Positions 5,106-6,202 of a stretch of DNA of 6,202 bases are shown piece by piece. The notes under the pieces were generated by a model. The model was given only the letters and a program-made list of their open reading frames with translations. It searched no databases and was not told where the DNA came from. The stretch is taken from contig JAEORY010000253.1 of NCBI GenBank assembly GCA_016840645.1, forward strand, positions 1 through 6,202. Direction: 5' to 3'. The DNA comes from Candidatus Borrarchaeota archaeon (lineage in GTDB: Archaea > Asgardarchaeota > Sifarchaeia > Borrarchaeales > Borrarchaeaceae). Made by a program: the position numbers and the translations under genes. How positions within the stretch are numbered: position 1 is the stretch's first letter; every line of letters starts with the position of its first letter.

Positions 5106-6119
5106 ATGAGTGAGAAGTATTATATCGGTGAAATTGTTTCTCTCAATGCTGAACAGATCTTGGAGAAGTTTAAAATCGGTGAATTTCCTGATAAAACCTT
5201 CTCTAAGTTATATGCTAGATGGCTGGGCATTCCAACACGGCCCGGGCTAGTTCTGGAAGTGCACTACGGGAAGATTCATAGATGCTATTGTATTTCTGAA
5301 GAAACTGAAGATTTTCTCAATTCTCATGACAGATTTGTTCTTATATATGATTTCAGAGCTAATTTCAATAATCTCCAGCAGTGGATGAAAGAAAGAGAAG
5401 TACGACCGAAACCAAGACGTTGTAATAAAAGAGATGTACTGCAGCAGATCGAAAAGTCAGTGGAGGAAGGGTTCACCTTTTCTGATCATTTCTTTCTCAA
5501 TATAGTTCCCCATGCTCAAAGATATCCTTTCGCAGCAAGCACCATCAACGACGGATTTACATACATAGAGTATTCTGACCATTTTGAGGCAAGTCATGGC
5601 TCAAGAAATACAAAACTTTGCTCTTTGCGAGAAAAAGAATTTATATTTAACGAAACTGAACTTCCTTGCAGTTGTCTTACTGAAATTGATTCTATTACTA
5701 GGACATTTGTTAAACTTATTGGCTGTAACACATTGTGTGAATTCTTTATTATAGATAATAAGCCCTGTCTAATAGCCGCACAGAAAAGAAGTGGCAAGAA
5801 AATATTGCTTAGTATACCAAATGGGGAAATGAAGATTATATCACATGGGGCAATATGTGGAACAGTCAAATGGGTGAACAATATATCTATTCCAAACATC
5901 TGTGAGAAATTTTCTCAAGCTAAAAATAAATATGTTTTTTTGGCCGAAAAGCCCCACTCTGAATTCGTTGATCTTCTCAAGTTTGCAAAAGGCTTTATTT
6001 TTGTAGAAGGAAGCGTATTATGCCATTTATCTATTCTCCTTCGTGAAAAGGAGATTCCTGCAAGGATTTACAATAGAGCTTTGGAGTATAAAGATGGAGA
6101 CAAAATCCTCTTGGACTGA
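5106..6119 (+). CDS. PEP-utilising enzyme swivelling-domain protein with partial PPDK/PEP-synthase-like ATP-grasp region
   Basis: This protein has 337 residues from the ATG at 5106. The C-terminus (about 246-337) fits the mobile phosphohistidine domain of PEP synthase and pyruvate phosphate dikinase: HGAICGTVK opens it, KYVFLAEKPHSEFVDLL (275-291) follows, and EGSVLCHLSILLREKEIPA (301-319) aligns with the GGxTCHAAIIARELGIPA motif, with His307 at the phosphorylated histidine. Upstream, CEFFIIDNKPCLIAAQ (211-226) resembles the IEWxIxDGxLYLLQ strand that ends the PPDK-type ATP-grasp domain, and FLNIVPHAQRYPFAAS (130-145) may correspond to the preceding core. The first 110 residues are not recognisable. 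No PEP-binding TIM barrel follows, so it cannot be a complete PEP synthase. It could pass phosphate from ATP to an unknown acceptor, as rifampicin phosphotransferase does, or it could be a degenerate or regulatory protein. It has its own promoter, outside the nucleotide operon. Confidence 0.75.
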   Translation: MSEKYYIGEIVSLNAEQILEKFKIGEFPDKTFSKLYARWLGIPTRPGLVLEVHYGKIHRCYCISEETEDFLNSHDRFVLIYDFRANFNNLQQWMKEREVRPKPRRCNKRDVLQQIEKSVEEGFTFSDHFFLNIVPHAQRYPFAASTINDGFTYIEYSDHFEASHGSRNTKLCSLREKEFIFNETELPCSCLTEIDSITRTFVKLIGCNTLCEFFIIDNKPCLIAAQKRSGKKILLSIPNGEMKIISHGAICGTVKWVNNISIPNICEKFSQAKNKYVFLAEKPHSEFVDLLKFAKGFIFVEGSVLCHLSILLREKEIPARIYNRALEYKDGDKILLD

Positions 6120-6202
6120 CTTTTCAAGAGAATTCTTGCAGTGCAAAATCCTTATTAGCTTTACGGGAGAAGAGATTTATCATGGAAAAAAGGTCACTCA
6201 TA
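6094..6202 (+). CDS. Start of a downstream gene of unknown function, cut by right edge
   Basis: A frame opens with the ATG at 6094, reads METKSSWTDFSREFLQC and continues as KILISFTGEEIYHGKKVTH to the window edge, 36 residues without a stop. GGAG at 6083-6086 lies seven bases upstream, and the frame overlaps the end of the PEP-swivel gene by 26 nt, consistent with a co-transcribed partner. Another possible start in a different frame is the ATG at 6182 behind a purine-rich GGGAGAAGAG, reading MEKRSLI. Too little is visible to name a family or choose firmly between the two. Confidence 0.4.
   Translation, partial: METKSSWTDFSREFLQCKILISFTGEEIYHGKKVTH

Noticed and set aside
1..6202. tRNA, rRNA, CRISPR array, insertion sequence or attachment site
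   Set aside because: Coding regions fill nearly the whole window, and I saw no repeat-spacer pattern, transposase, terminal inverted repeats or tRNA-like fold.

Overview
The window looks archaeal. Two genes (ABC ATPase, minus strand; PEP-swivel protein, plus strand) have an A/T-rich TATA-like box centred about 27 bp upstream of their ATG, which is the geometry of leaderless archaeal transcripts. A third TATA box with a purine-rich BRE-like flank drives the main operon. Inside the operon, starts follow GGAGG-type ribosome sites and genes overlap (GTGA, ATGA). The DNA is A/T-rich with many AGA and ATA codons. Gene content fits a euryarchaeote, but I cannot place it more finely.

Layout. (1) Positions 1-719, minus strand: an ABC-2-type (CcmA/NatA/DrrA-like) transporter ATPase, with its C-terminus cut by the left edge. 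(2) 720-880: a divergent control region with back-to-back TATA boxes. (3) 881-5032, plus strand: one tightly packed operon holding a possible 46-residue small protein, an ATZ/TRZ/guanine-deaminase-type amidohydrolase, an endonuclease III-like HhH-GPD glycosylase with a Fe-S-type cysteine cluster, a nucleoside 2-deoxyribosyltransferase family protein, a thymidylate-kinase-like P-loop kinase, and a PfkB-family kinase. (4) 5033-5105: a T-rich probable terminator and a new promoter. (5) 5106-6119: a protein with a PEP-utilising-enzyme swivelling (phosphohistidine) domain and no PEP-binding barrel. (6) From 6094: the start of another gene, cut by the right edge.

How the genes may work together. 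All five recognisable operon enzymes belong to families that act on a nucleobase, a nucleoside, a nucleotide or a base in DNA. A coherent reading is a dedicated route for an unusual base: deamination of the base (amidohydrolase), exchange or hydrolysis of the glycosidic bond (deoxyribosyltransferase family), nucleoside to monophosphate (PfkB), monophosphate to diphosphate (TMK-like), and recognition or excision of the base in DNA (HhH-GPD). The route could build a modified nucleotide or clear a damaged one; the sequence alone does not give direction or substrate. The TMK-like protein lacks several usual dTMP-site residues, which suggests that its substrate is not dTMP. The PEP-swivel protein and the ABC transporter have their own promoters, so their link to the pathway rests only on proximity.
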